Shown here: positions 1 to 6,599 of the stretch, one piece after another
Layout: the number at the start of each line of letters is the position of its first letter
How positions within the stretch are numbered: position 1 is the stretch's first letter
NCBI GenBank assembly: GCA_040414865.1
Contig: JBEDUR010000156.1
Location: 1 to 10,741, forward strand
Direction: 5' to 3'
DNA from: Palsa-461 sp040414865
Lineage (GTDB): Bacteria; Actinomycetota; Acidimicrobiia; Acidimicrobiales; RAAP-2
Length of the DNA stretch: 10,741 bases
Translations under genes and position numbers: made by a program
The notes under the pieces: model-generated
Database searches by the model: none
Told to the model about the DNA's origin: nothing
The model's input: the letters and a program-made list of their open reading frames with translations, nothing else

Positions 1-1604
1 TGACCATCACCCCGGCCGCCGCCCCGACCATCATCACCATCCGCGGGGAGAACACGGCCACGGTCGGCACACCGATCACCGACACCGCCCAGGTGAGCGG
101 CGGCTTCAACCCCAACGCCGCCCCGGCCAACGTCACCTTCACGCTCTTCGGGCCCTTTGGCGCCAACGAGACCCCTTCCTGCACCACCCCGAACCTGGCC
201 TTCACCTCCGACACCTTCCCGCTCACCGGGACGGCTTCCCCCTTCGGCGCCGGCCCGGCCAGCTTCACGCCCCAGACGGTGGGCACCTACTACTGGGTGG
301 CCGCCTACAACCCGAACCCCAATAACACCATGGCCGTGTCGGCCTGCACGGCCGAGCCAGTGACCATCACGCAGGCGGCCCCGACCATCACCACCACGCA
401 GACGCCGACTACGGCGGTGGTCGGCACGCCCATCTCTGACACGGCCACGGTGACCGGCGGCTTCAACCCCAACGACCCCGCTGCCACGGTCACCTTCCGC
501 CTCTACGACAACACCACCTGCACCGACCCGGTCTTCACTTCCGACGACATTTCGCTCACCGGCGGGCTTAATACGTTCAGCGCCGGCCCGGTCGACTTCA
601 CACCCACTGCCCCGGGCACTTACCGCTGGGTGGCCACCTACAACGGCAACACCAACAACGCCTCGGTCAGCTCGCCATGCACGGGTGAGGGATCTGAACC
701 GGTGACCGTCACCCAGGCCACCCCGACCATCACCACCACCCAGACGCCGACGATGGCGGTGGTTGGCACGGACATCTCCGACACGGCCGAAGTGACCGAC
801 GGCTTCAATCCCAACGACCCTGCCGCCACCGTCACCTTCCGGCTCTACGACAACGACACCTGCACCGACCCAGTCTTCACGTCCGGCGACATCCCCCTCG
901 TCGGGACGGGTCCGAGGTCCATCGCCATCACATCCACCACCGCACCCTCCCCTCCGGGCACCTACCGCTGGGTGGCCACGTATAACGGCAACACCAACAA
1001 CGCCTCGGTCAGCTCGCCCTGCACGGGTGACGGATCTGAACCGGTGACCATCACCCAGATCACCTCCATGACAACCACTGAGGTGCACAATGGCGCCAAC
1101 GGGGCTCCCTGGGCCAACACCAACATCGCCGGTTCGTCGGCGCTCGACATGGCCACAGTGACCGGGGGGTCCGGGAGTCTCGCCCCCACTGGCACCGTCA
1201 CCTTCACCTTCTTCACGAACGGTACGTGCACTGGGTCTGGCACCACCTCGCCGGCGATCACGTTGATGAGCGGCTCGGCCGACTCGACGCCCACCGGGCC
1301 GTTAGCGGCGGGCAGCTACTCGTTCCTGGCCATGTACAGCGGCGACCCCAACAACACCGGCTCAATGAGCGCCTGTGAGCCGTTCAGCGTGGCCGCAGCT
1401 CCGACCACACCGCCGACCACACCGACCACGGTCCCACCGACCGAGGAAGCCACGCACCCGACCCAGATCGTGACCGACCTGGGGCGTCCCACCCCCAAGA
1501 AAGGGGCCGACAGCCTGGTCTGGCCCCTCGCCGGAGGGTTGGTGGCCTTGTTCGGGATCGCGGGTGTGGCCGCAGCGGTCCGCCGGTTGCGTAGTACCAG
1601 GTGA
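1..1604 (+). CDS. Ig-like repeat surface protein with C-terminal membrane anchor (5' end outside window)
   Basis: The frame is open from the window edge, so the N-terminus and signal peptide are missing; 533 residues are visible. It holds three Ig-like repeats of about 113-119 residues (starting at bases 24, 381 and 723) and a divergent fourth from 1062. Each ends in a GTYRWVATYN-type or GSYSFLAMYSGDPNN strand, as in bacterial Ig-like (Big_3-type) domains, and most carry a Cys pair that could form a disulfide. A Pro/Thr-rich stalk follows (about 1395-1450), then a hydrophobic segment (SLVWPLAGGLVALFGIAG) and a basic RRLRSTR tail. That is the layout of a sortase-processed cell-wall protein, except that TPKKG stands where LPXTG is expected. 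The stop overlaps the start of the sortase gene by 4 bases, so the two are probably translated together. The likely role is display or adhesion at the cell surface; no enzymatic domain is visible. The last 550 bases belong to the inverted repeat shared with the SGNH hydrolase gene. Confidence 0.88.
   Translation, partial: TITPAAAPTIITIRGENTATVGTPITDTAQVSGGFNPNAAPANVTFTLFGPFGANETPSCTTPNLAFTSDTFPLTGTASPFGAGPASFTPQTVGTYYWVAAYNPNPNNTMAVSACTAEPVTITQAAPTITTTQTPTTAVVGTPISDTATVTGGFNPNDPAATVTFRLYDNTTCTDPVFTSDDISLTGGLNTFSAGPVDFTPTAPGTYRWVATYNGNTNNASVSSPCTGEGSEPVTVTQATPTITTTQTPTMAVVGTDISDTAEVTDGFNPNDPAATVTFRLYDNDTCTDPVFTSGDIPLVGTGPRSIAITSTTAPSPPGTYRWVATYNGNTNNASVSSPCTGDGSEPVTITQITSMTTTEVHNGANGAPWANTNIAGSSALDMATVTGGSGSLAPTGTVTFTFFTNGTCTGSGTTSPAITLMSGSADSTPTGPLAAGSYSFLAMYSGDPNNTGSMSACEPFSVAAAPTTPPTTPTTVPPTEEATHPTQIVTDLGRPTPKKGADSLVWPLAGGLVALFGIAGVAAAVRRLRSTR
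24..1061 (+). repeat. Three tandem Ig-domain coding repeats
   Basis: Units are 24-380 (357 b), 381-722 (342 b) and 723-1061 (339 b). Each begins with codons for PTI(I/T)T and contains a SDTA.V..GFNPN motif. Units 2 and 3 are nearly identical in DNA over long blocks, for example around the GTYRWVATYNGNTNN codons. Unit 1 is more diverged. Unit 3 differs from unit 2 mainly in a local segment (about 895-955) where GTGPRSIAITS replaces the LNTFSAGPVDF region. The array continues upstream of the window. Similarity this high favours unequal recombination and copy-number change. Confidence 0.85.
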
Positions 1605-1963
1605 GCGGTCGGCGGCGGCGCCTCTGGCTCCTGATCGCCGGAGCATCGCTGGTTCTGGTGGTGGGAGGCCTGGTGACCTCCCTCGGCACGGGGCTCTTTT
1701 CTTCCAATGGACCCGGGGAGGCGCCCAACCAAGCGAGCTCCCCGCCGACGACGGTCAACCCGGGACTCATCGACCGCCAGCGACCGCCGGGCCACGAGTC
1801 GACGATGCTCCCGACCTCGGGGACGCCCGCGGGACCCACCCTGATCATCCCGGCCATCGGGGTGCGGGCCGCCATCGTCCCCGAAGGGATCGACAACACC
1901 CCCGGTGACGTGGGGAACCTCTCGGCGCCATCCACCGCCGGCCAGGTCGGCTGGTGGGACGGG
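1052..1963 (+). repeat. Left arm of a ~0.91 kb inverted repeat
   Basis: This block matches the reverse complement of 6238-7151. It starts at the codons for TQITSMTTTEV and ends just after those for VGWWDG in the sortase. It covers the last Ig domain, stalk, anchor and roughly the first 121 sortase residues. By eye the first 120 or so aligned bases show 7 mismatches. The length difference (912 against 914) is explained by one extra codon in the stalk of the right copy and one missing G in its sortase. Similarity stops abruptly at both ends. Confidence 0.9.
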
Positions 1964-2269
1964 GGTCCCGCTCCGGGCCAGGGCGGGGTGGCGGTCATAA
2001 CCGGCCATCGGGTCAACGACTGGGCCTTCTGGCGGCTTCCGGAGTTGCAGACTGGGGACACCATCGCGGTGATCGGGACCAATGGCCAGACCACCAACTG
2101 GACGGTGAGCAGCATCCAGCAGCAGCTCAAGGCCGAGCTGCCTTCTTCGGTGTGGACCGTGGGCGGCCCTCCGATGCTGGCTTTGGTCACCTGCGGCGGG
2201 ACCTTCAACTCGGCGATCGGCCACTACAACGACAACGTGGTGGTCTGGGCCACGCCGGCCCCCGCTTAG
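1601..2269 (+). CDS. Class F-like sortase (transpeptidase), intact copy
   Basis: A 222-residue protein with a GTG start inside the stop of the upstream surface protein gene (GTGA overlap). After an RRRR basic patch there is one N-terminal membrane segment (about 8-31), a Pro/Ser/Thr-rich linker (40-78), then a compact sortase domain opening with LIIPAIGV (81-88). The catalytic His is His136 in ITGH and the catalytic Cys is Cys198 in LVTCGG. VGWWDGGPAPGQ (116-127) is typical of the actinobacterial class F group. The C-terminal motif reads GHYNDNVVV, whereas family members usually have YRDNVVV; the position of the active-site Arg is Asn210 (codon 2228-2230). The enzyme should sit outside the membrane and join the C-terminal signals of neighbouring surface proteins to the envelope. 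The nearest substrates are the upstream Ig protein and probably the SGNH protein. Family assignment is firm; activity is uncertain because of the Arg change. Confidence 0.9.
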   Translation: MSGRRRRLWLLIAGASLVLVVGGLVTSLGTGLFSSNGPGEAPNQASSPPTTVNPGLIDRQRPPGHESTMLPTSGTPAGPTLIIPAIGVRAAIVPEGIDNTPGDVGNLSAPSTAGQVGWWDGGPAPGQGGVAVITGHRVNDWAFWRLPELQTGDTIAVIGTNGQTTNWTVSSIQQQLKAELPSSVWTVGGPPMLALVTCGGTFNSAIGHYNDNVVVWATPAPA

Positions 2270-2280
2270 TCCGCTGCCGA

Positions 2281-2295
2281 CCCGGCTTTACCGGG
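2281..2295. terminator. Possible hairpin between convergent genes
   Basis: A 5-bp stem with a 5-base loop (CCCGG-CTTTA-CCGGG) lies 12 bases after the sortase stop, in the 141-base gap between the convergent sortase and dehydrogenase genes. A second short hairpin (CGAAC-GA-GTTCG, 2301-2312) follows. There is no T-run on either strand, so termination is only inferred from position. Confidence 0.25.
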
Positions 2296-2410
2296 CCCGT
2301 CGAACGAGTTCGTGCACCGATGACTGCTGTTGGTTGCTACAGGCGGCGGACTCGAAAGCGTTCCCGTTTCGCTTCACGTCGGTTCACCGCCGGTCTCGCA
2401 TCCGGCTATC

Positions 2411-3247
2411 TCACCGCATGTGCACAATGCTGCCACTGATCATTCGTCCGTGGTCCGACGAGAGGAAGGCGATGACCTCGGCAACATCTTCTGGTTGCGC
2501 GACGTGGAAGTGCTCACTAGAGGTCTCCAGGGCGACGCGCACCTGTTCGGTGATCCAGCCCGTATTGGTGACCGGGGGATAGACGATGTTGGCGGTGATG
2601 CCGAGCGAGCCGAGCTCGTGCGCGGCGGACATCGTCAGATTCTCGAGCGCCGCCTTCGCCGCACCGTAGGAGACCTCCTCTGGAAAGCCACTCGGGCCAC
2701 CTGAGGTGAGCCCAATGATCCTTCCCCAGCTGGCGCCACGCGCCGCGTGGCGGCGCGCGAACTCGCTTATCAACAACGCTGCCGCCCTCGCGTCGACAGA
2801 AAAGACCTGGTCAATGGTGGTCGTGTCGAGATGTCGAATCGGTCGACCGAGACGATCCGATTCGAGAGTCTTGAACGTGTCGGCTCCGCCCCACGACCAC
2901 CCGCTCGCGTTGTTCACGAGGATCTCGACCGGTCCGAAGTGCGCTTCCGCGAAGTCGAAGAGTTCGACACACGCCGACCCGTGTCGTAGATCAACCTCGA
3001 TCGCGATGGAGCGGCCGCCAATCCGATGGATGGCGTCGACGACGTCGTCGGCACCACGGCGACGTTCGTCAGCAGCCGGGTGCGTCCCGTACTCGGCCCC
3101 TAGGCGCAGGTAGGCAATGACGACCAAGGCGCCGTGGGTGGCGAGCTCGCGCGCCGTTGCCGCGCCGATGCCGTGATTGGCGCCGGTCACGATCGCCACA
3201 CGGCCACGCAGCCCAGCGAGGGATTCAGGCGCAAAGGGCATGCCCAC
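2411..3247 (-). CDS. Short-chain dehydrogenase/reductase (SDR), classical type
   Basis: A 278-residue Rossmann-fold oxidoreductase. Visible are the cofactor motif TGANHGIG (21-28), NNAS (112-115, in place of NNAG), the active-site Ser in the TSGG region (181-184), and the YxxxK pair Tyr194/Lys198. All catalytic elements are present, so an active NAD(P)-dependent enzyme is likely; the substrate cannot be read. Extra residues at about 50-68 and 118-140 make it longer than the usual 250 residues. The C-terminus (SGSIVHMR) stops just short of the usual V.GG ending. The start may be GTG at 3247 or ATG at 3241; no clear Shine-Dalgarno decides between them. It lies 45 bases after the MmcQ/YjbR-family gene on the same strand and could be co-transcribed with it. 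Its 3' end converges on the sortase gene. Confidence 0.9.
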   Translation of the reverse strand: MGMPFAPESLAGLRGRVAIVTGANHGIGAATARELATHGALVVIAYLRLGAEYGTHPAADERRRGADDVVDAIHRIGGRSIAIEVDLRHGSACVELFDFAEAHFGPVEILVNNASGWSWGGADTFKTLESDRLGRPIRHLDTTTIDQVFSVDARAAALLISEFARRHAARGASWGRIIGLTSGGPSGFPEEVSYGAAKAALENLTMSAAHELGSLGITANIVYPPVTNTGWITEQVRVALETSSEHFHVAQPEDVAEVIAFLSSDHGRMISGSIVHMR

Positions 3248-3292
3248 ATCTCATTGGACTGCAAGGGAGGAGCGGACCGCTGGAGACACGGC

Positions 3293-3679
3293 TCAGCGGC
3301 CGAGGTAGGTGTCAGCTAGGGGTGCCGGAGCCGAAGCCAGCCAGGCGTCAACGATGAGGGATCTGAGGGCCCGCTTCCCGATCGCCTTGAGTTGAACGAG
3401 GACAGCCGCGTAGCCGTCGAAGTGAGAGATCGTGAACACGCCCTTGATTTCCGAGGCCAGCAGCACCTCCTTCTCTTCGAGATCGAGGACCCTGACGGCG
3501 AGGATCGGGCCTGTCGGCGGGGTCGTCCCGGCGAACCGCCTGATGTCTGCCTTGCTGAACGGCCGCTCCCAAGCAAACGCCTTGCCACCGATAAACCAGG
3601 TCCGGTTTCCGTGACGCTCGGCCTCGGCCACGTCTGGTAACTCCAGGGCTATAGCGGCAGCATCGTCCACGGAAGTCAT
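3293..3679 (-). CDS. MmcQ/YjbR family protein (DUF419)
   Basis: A 128-residue protein matching the small MmcQ/YjbR family in length and layout. It has an N-terminal helix with ALELPDVAEAERHG, then TWFIGGKAFAWERPF (the family's W..GK.FA pattern) and a C-terminal helix ending LIVDAWLASAP. The fold resembles the CyaY type and these proteins are often labelled DNA-binding, but no precise function is known. The start is ATG at 3679 without an obvious Shine-Dalgarno. It precedes the SDR gene on the same strand, and a 322-base gap separates it from the upstream baeRF gene. Confidence 0.85.
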   Translation of the reverse strand: MTSVDDAAAIALELPDVAEAERHGNRTWFIGGKAFAWERPFSKADIRRFAGTTPPTGPILAVRVLDLEEKEVLLASEIKGVFTISHFDGYAAVLVQLKAIGKRALRSLIVDAWLASAPAPLADTYLGR

Positions 3680-4001
3680 GACGAAACACTACGTGGGCGT
3701 CGGCAGGAGAGTATGCCCCCGGAGCGGGCTCGTCGCCGCTGTCAATGCGCGTCGCCGGAGCGTGAGCGTGGGCGTGCACTCGATCACAGATGTGTCGGGA
3801 TGACGTTACCCCGGGTCTTCCAGGCCACAGCGGGTGGAGGATGTTCTGACGATTGGAGCGCTGCCCCGACCCACAGATCCGTGAGCCGGGCAATCGGGCA
3901 GGATCACTGCGACATGGGAACCATGTTCGCCGAGGTGTCGGACGGTCGCGGACCCTGTGGAGCGTGGAGTCGGACTGGATGCGGGCCCGTCCATTAGAAA
4001 G
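3680..4001. other. 322-base gap between baeRF and YjbR genes, no convincing gene
   Basis: No RNA gene is visible, and neither strand has an ORF with a start, ribosome site and family resemblance together. A 6-bp inverted repeat ACATGG-GAA-CCATGT lies at 3912-3926 and could be an operator or chance. The gap should contain the promoter for the YjbR/SDR pair (minus strand), but no clear -35/-10 pair stands out. Confidence 0.5.
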
Positions 4002-5114
4002 TTATGTCGCGTATCGGAGAATGGCTCCGACGCCCTGGTCCCCGGGGATGTCGTCGTGGCGGACGGCCAGCACCCGGCCGCTGTTGAGCCACACTCGGCG
4101 GGCGATCTCGTCGACAACCCCGTAGCTGTTAGCACTGTCCGGAGTGAACGTCACCGCGCCGGTGTCCTCGTCGATCGTGCCAGGCACAACGGCGTCGATG
4201 TCGACCAATACCGTGTCGACCGCCCCGAACGTGGCGGCTCGGGCGACATCCGCCACGTCGGTCAGGGTGCGCCCCTGGCCGGTGCGCAGATCCCACAGCT
4301 TGCGAAGCTCCACCAGCTCGGATGCGTACACCTCGTCGAGCACGGTTCGAGCGCTGCGAGCCAGATCCACGTCGGTGGTGGCTTCTGGGTTGCCGGGGAT
4401 GCTTGTCGCAACCAGCCTGGGATAGCTGTTGACCGATCGATAAATGCTCTCCAGGGGCTCGGTGCCCGCCAGGATCAGCGGAACGTCTGTCCCTGCCAGG
4501 ATCGGACGAAGTGCCTGCTCGATCGAACGGGAGTACTGGCGCATCCGCACCTTTTGCCCTTCTGAGCCCTGGATCCGTCGAGAAGGGGACCGGTCGGCGA
4601 TTGAGGATTTACCAACCGCGCTCGCCGCGTCAGTCGGCAGGTCGCTTATACGCACCTCCCATGGCCCCGCGTCCGCGGTGACCTCGATAAGACGCACGGA
4701 CCCCTGCGCCAGGGCCAGCACCAGTGCTACCTGCGGGAAGGTCACGGAACGGAGCAGAGGCTTGACGAAAAACCGGTCGGAAACCTCGACGTTGGACGTC
4801 AGACGGTTCGGGAGCCGGAACGTCACGACGGATACAGGTGTCGCAAACGTGGCCAGGCTGCGCGCCTGATATCGCCAAAACGGTTCGTCGTCGACGAGGT
4901 CCGAAGTCTCGTCCTGCAGCAGCTCCAGGTCGGTCGCCCGGACGCCCTTATCGCGAAGCTGCTGGATGGCCTCAGCGGCTAGGTTCTTGAATTCGATCCG
5001 CTCCGCGTCGCCGGGCGACGCCGGATCTGTGGCGACGTAGATGGACACGCTGTAGAAGCCCCGGTGTTCGAGCAGCCGGCCCACCTGAGCCCGGTCGGGA
5101 ATGTCTGTGTGCAA
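4002..5114 (-). CDS. baeRF-family protein (eRF1/Vms1/Pelota-like release factor homologue)
   Basis: A 370-residue protein with the features of bacterial archaeo-eukaryotic release factor-like (baeRF) proteins. The N-terminal strand GFYSVSIYVATDP (19-31) is followed by a DDEPFWRYQARSLATFAT segment (75-92) leading into the second strand set. The middle domain opens with VALVLALAQGSVRLIEV (129-145). The C-terminal part has DVPLILAGTEPL (210-221) and ends in the typical GAILRY. A GSEGQ motif (183-187) lies in the loop where eRF1 and Vms1 carry their peptidyl-tRNA-hydrolysing GGQ/Q motif, so Gln187 could be the catalytic residue (inference). Proteins of this group are proposed to act on ribosome-bound or stalled nascent chains. 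The start is TTG at 5114, chosen because HTDIPDRAQ fits the family N-terminus; the ribosome site is weak. Confidence 0.85.
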   Translation of the reverse strand: MHTDIPDRAQVGRLLEHRGFYSVSIYVATDPASPGDAERIEFKNLAAEAIQQLRDKGVRATDLELLQDETSDLVDDEPFWRYQARSLATFATPVSVVTFRLPNRLTSNVEVSDRFFVKPLLRSVTFPQVALVLALAQGSVRLIEVTADAGPWEVRISDLPTDAASAVGKSSIADRSPSRRIQGSEGQKVRMRQYSRSIEQALRPILAGTDVPLILAGTEPLESIYRSVNSYPRLVATSIPGNPEATTDVDLARSARTVLDEVYASELVELRKLWDLRTGQGRTLTDVADVARAATFGAVDTVLVDIDAVVPGTIDEDTGAVTFTPDSANSYGVVDEIARRVWLNSGRVLAVRHDDIPGDQGVGAILRYAT

Positions 5115-5678
5115 ATTTGGACCTAACTTTCGTTATTCACGACTCGACCGGTCCGATTTGCGGCACTCTAACGGGCGCTCGCTTTGTCAGTCCAGAGACC
5201 GTCACGAGCCGATCTGAAGACCAGAAGCGGGCGAGCGCTACGTGCGGAACCGACTGATGTCGACGATTTGGACGAGCAGGCTTAGCGGCGATCGCTCTGG
5301 AAGCGTCGCGTTCTGTCCCGCTGAGGACTGCTGATCTGCTTAGCCAATTGCGTCGCTGCACGTCGGAACGCGACTGCCTCATCTTGCTCCCACGACTTGA
5401 TGCAGATTGCGGATGGCTATTCAAAAGGGGCCCTGAAGATCAGGACGACACAGGGAGCGCCTCAGTCACACCGTCCTCTCCGCGCACGCGACGAAAGAGT
5501 CCCTCCGGGAGGTGACCGAATCGGTTGCGGGAGCGTTTGGGCTGCGCCCTACGGGCGGGATCGACGGTCACTCGCCTCAATGCCGGTCCGACCGGTACCT
5601 CTTCGAGTCCCAATTGCCGGCAGGGTCCCACGAGTTATAACTGGCAGGACCGGGCCGACCACGGTGCGATCGTGTCCA

Positions 5679-5690
5679 ATCGGATCCGAT
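5679..5690. promoter_or_regulatory. 12-base perfect palindrome, possible operator
   Basis: ATCGGATCCGAT is fully self-complementary. It lies about 190 bases before the small membrane protein gene, in otherwise featureless DNA. It could be a dimeric regulator site. No second copy was noticed, so the functional claim is weak. Confidence 0.2.
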
Positions 5691-5867
5691 CCCACCTAGG
5701 CATGGTTTGCCTGCACCGTCGGCGTGCGTGAGCCAGGCCTATGGCCGTGAGGCTCCCTGTTGGCGGCGCGAGAGGTTGTCCCCACATCCGCAGCCCGTTT
5801 TTTGCGGCAACGCGACCTCCCGCAGGCTTAGAGTCGTGGTGTTCAGCATCCGCTATGACGGCAGGTC

Positions 5868-5873
5868 AGGAGG
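5868..5873 (+). promoter_or_regulatory. Ribosome binding site fixing the start at 5878
   Basis: A full AGGAGG lies 4 bases before ATG 5878. It decides for this start over the in-frame upstream codon at 5707, whose extra 57 residues look non-coding. Confidence 0.75.
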
Positions 5874-5877
5874 AACG

Positions 5878-6177
5878 ATGGTGTTAAGGCAAACGGAGGG
5901 GTCCCGGTTTGAGGTCGAGACTGGTCCGTTTAAGACAGCGACGGTGCTGGTCGGCGTGGGCGGGCTACTGGCGTTCATCGGTTTCATCGTCGCTTGTCTC
6001 CACGCGCTTCGTCAGGGTTCGCGGCTTGTCGGCCAGTTGGAGACGCCCCCCAACGAGGTCGCGCGCGCAAAGATCAACCAGCTGATGGCAGCGGCGACGG
6101 CTGGGGCGAACGCGTGGAAAGGTTATGTGCAATCAGATGGCAGTTCCGCAGGGAGTCGGACGGAGGTCGGCTACTAG
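5878..6177 (+). CDS. Small single-pass membrane protein, unknown function
   Basis: A 99-residue protein starting at ATG 5878 behind a perfect AGGAGG. A hydrophilic N-terminus of about 20 residues is followed by one membrane segment (about 21-43, TVLVGVGGLLAFIGFIVACL). The C-terminal part is predicted soluble and helical (LETPPNEVARAKINQLMAAATAGANAW) with a Ser/Gly-rich tail. There is no signal peptidase or lipobox motif. I do not recognise a family. It stands alone on the plus strand, and its stop is 60 bases from the breakpoint of the inverted repeat, convergent with the broken sortase copy. The strong ribosome site and clean hydrophobic segment support a real gene. Confidence 0.7.
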   Translation: MVLRQTEGSRFEVETGPFKTATVLVGVGGLLAFIGFIVACLHALRQGSRLVGQLETPPNEVARAKINQLMAAATAGANAWKGYVQSDGSSAGSRTEVGY

Positions 6178-6192
6178 CGACAGGCTCTTGTT

Positions 6193-6599
6193 TCACTGAC
6201 GATTTGCCCTCTCTGAGGTACTGGGTAGTGGGCGAGTCCCATCCCACCAGCCGACTTCGCCGGCGGTGGATGGTGCCGAGAGGTTGCCCACATCACCGGG
6301 GGTGTTGTCGATCCCTTCGGGGACGATGGCGGCCCGCACCCCGATGGCTGGGATGACCAAGGTGGGTCCGGCGGGCGTCCCCGAGGTCGGGAGCATCGTC
6401 GACTCGTGGCCCGGTGGTCGCTGGCGGTCGATGAGTCCCGGGTTGACCGTTGTCGGCGTGGAGCTCGCTTGGTTGGGCGCCTCCCGGGTCCATTGGAAGA
6501 AAACAGCCCCGTGCCGAGGGAGGTCACCAGGCCTCCCACCACCAGAACCACCGATGCCCCTGCCATCAGGAGCCAGAGGCGGCGGCGCCGACCGCTCAC
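6193..6599 (-). pseudogene. Truncated, frameshifted second sortase copy
   Basis: The GTG start at 6599 overlaps the stop of the SGNH gene exactly as in the intact pair. The first 39 residues (MSGRRRRLWLLMAG... to SSNGPG) match the intact sortase. Then a run of four G (1715-1718 in the intact copy) is three G here (complement of 6483-6485), shifting the frame. In the corrected frame the match resumes (EAPNQASS.PTTVNPG through PAIGVRAAIVPEG to VGWWDG) and ends at about 6238, followed by unrelated residues and a stop at 6193. Without correction the frame runs to 6174 (141 codons). The His, Cys and Arg-position motifs are all missing, so no sortase activity is possible. Only a few residues differ between the two copies, so the duplication is recent or is kept similar by conversion. 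Confidence 0.9.

Larger units (their letters stand above)
5115..5877. other. 763-base stretch with no confident gene
   Basis: No ORF here combines a good start, ribosome site and recognisable protein. The best coding-like reading is a 63-codon minus-strand frame from GTG 5631 to 5440 (contains LEEVPVGPALRRVTVDP), with no Shine-Dalgarno. A 95-codon minus frame at 5137-5424 looks like low-complexity noise. The region must hold the divergent promoters for the baeRF gene (-) and the small membrane protein (+). It also contains a 12-base perfect palindrome at 5679-5690 and a near-perfect inverted repeat CCGGTC-C-GACCGG near 5584. It could be decayed sequence. Confidence 0.5.

Noticed and set aside
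24..1061. CRISPR-like array
   Set aside because: The repeats are about 340 bases long, in frame and protein-coding; there is no short repeat-spacer pattern.
1316..2224. Long minus-strand open frames (up to 302 codons) across the anchor and sortase region
   Set aside because: They are antisense shadows of the surface protein and sortase in high-GC DNA, rich in Arg/Pro/Gly with no family resemblance. Similar shadows reappear at 6266-6887 because of the inverted repeat.
3713..3997. 94-codon plus-strand ORF between the YjbR and baeRF genes
   Set aside because: It is Arg/Cys-rich with no ribosome site or family resemblance; overlapping minus frames look equally random.
5137..5424. 95-codon minus-strand ORF
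   Set aside because: It has no ribosome site, low-complexity composition and no recognisable motif, and it overlaps the probable baeRF promoter region.
5598..5625. tRNA-like T-loop (TTCGAGTCCC)
   Set aside because: The flanking bases do not form a T-stem, and no matching acceptor, D or anticodon arm can be folded around it.
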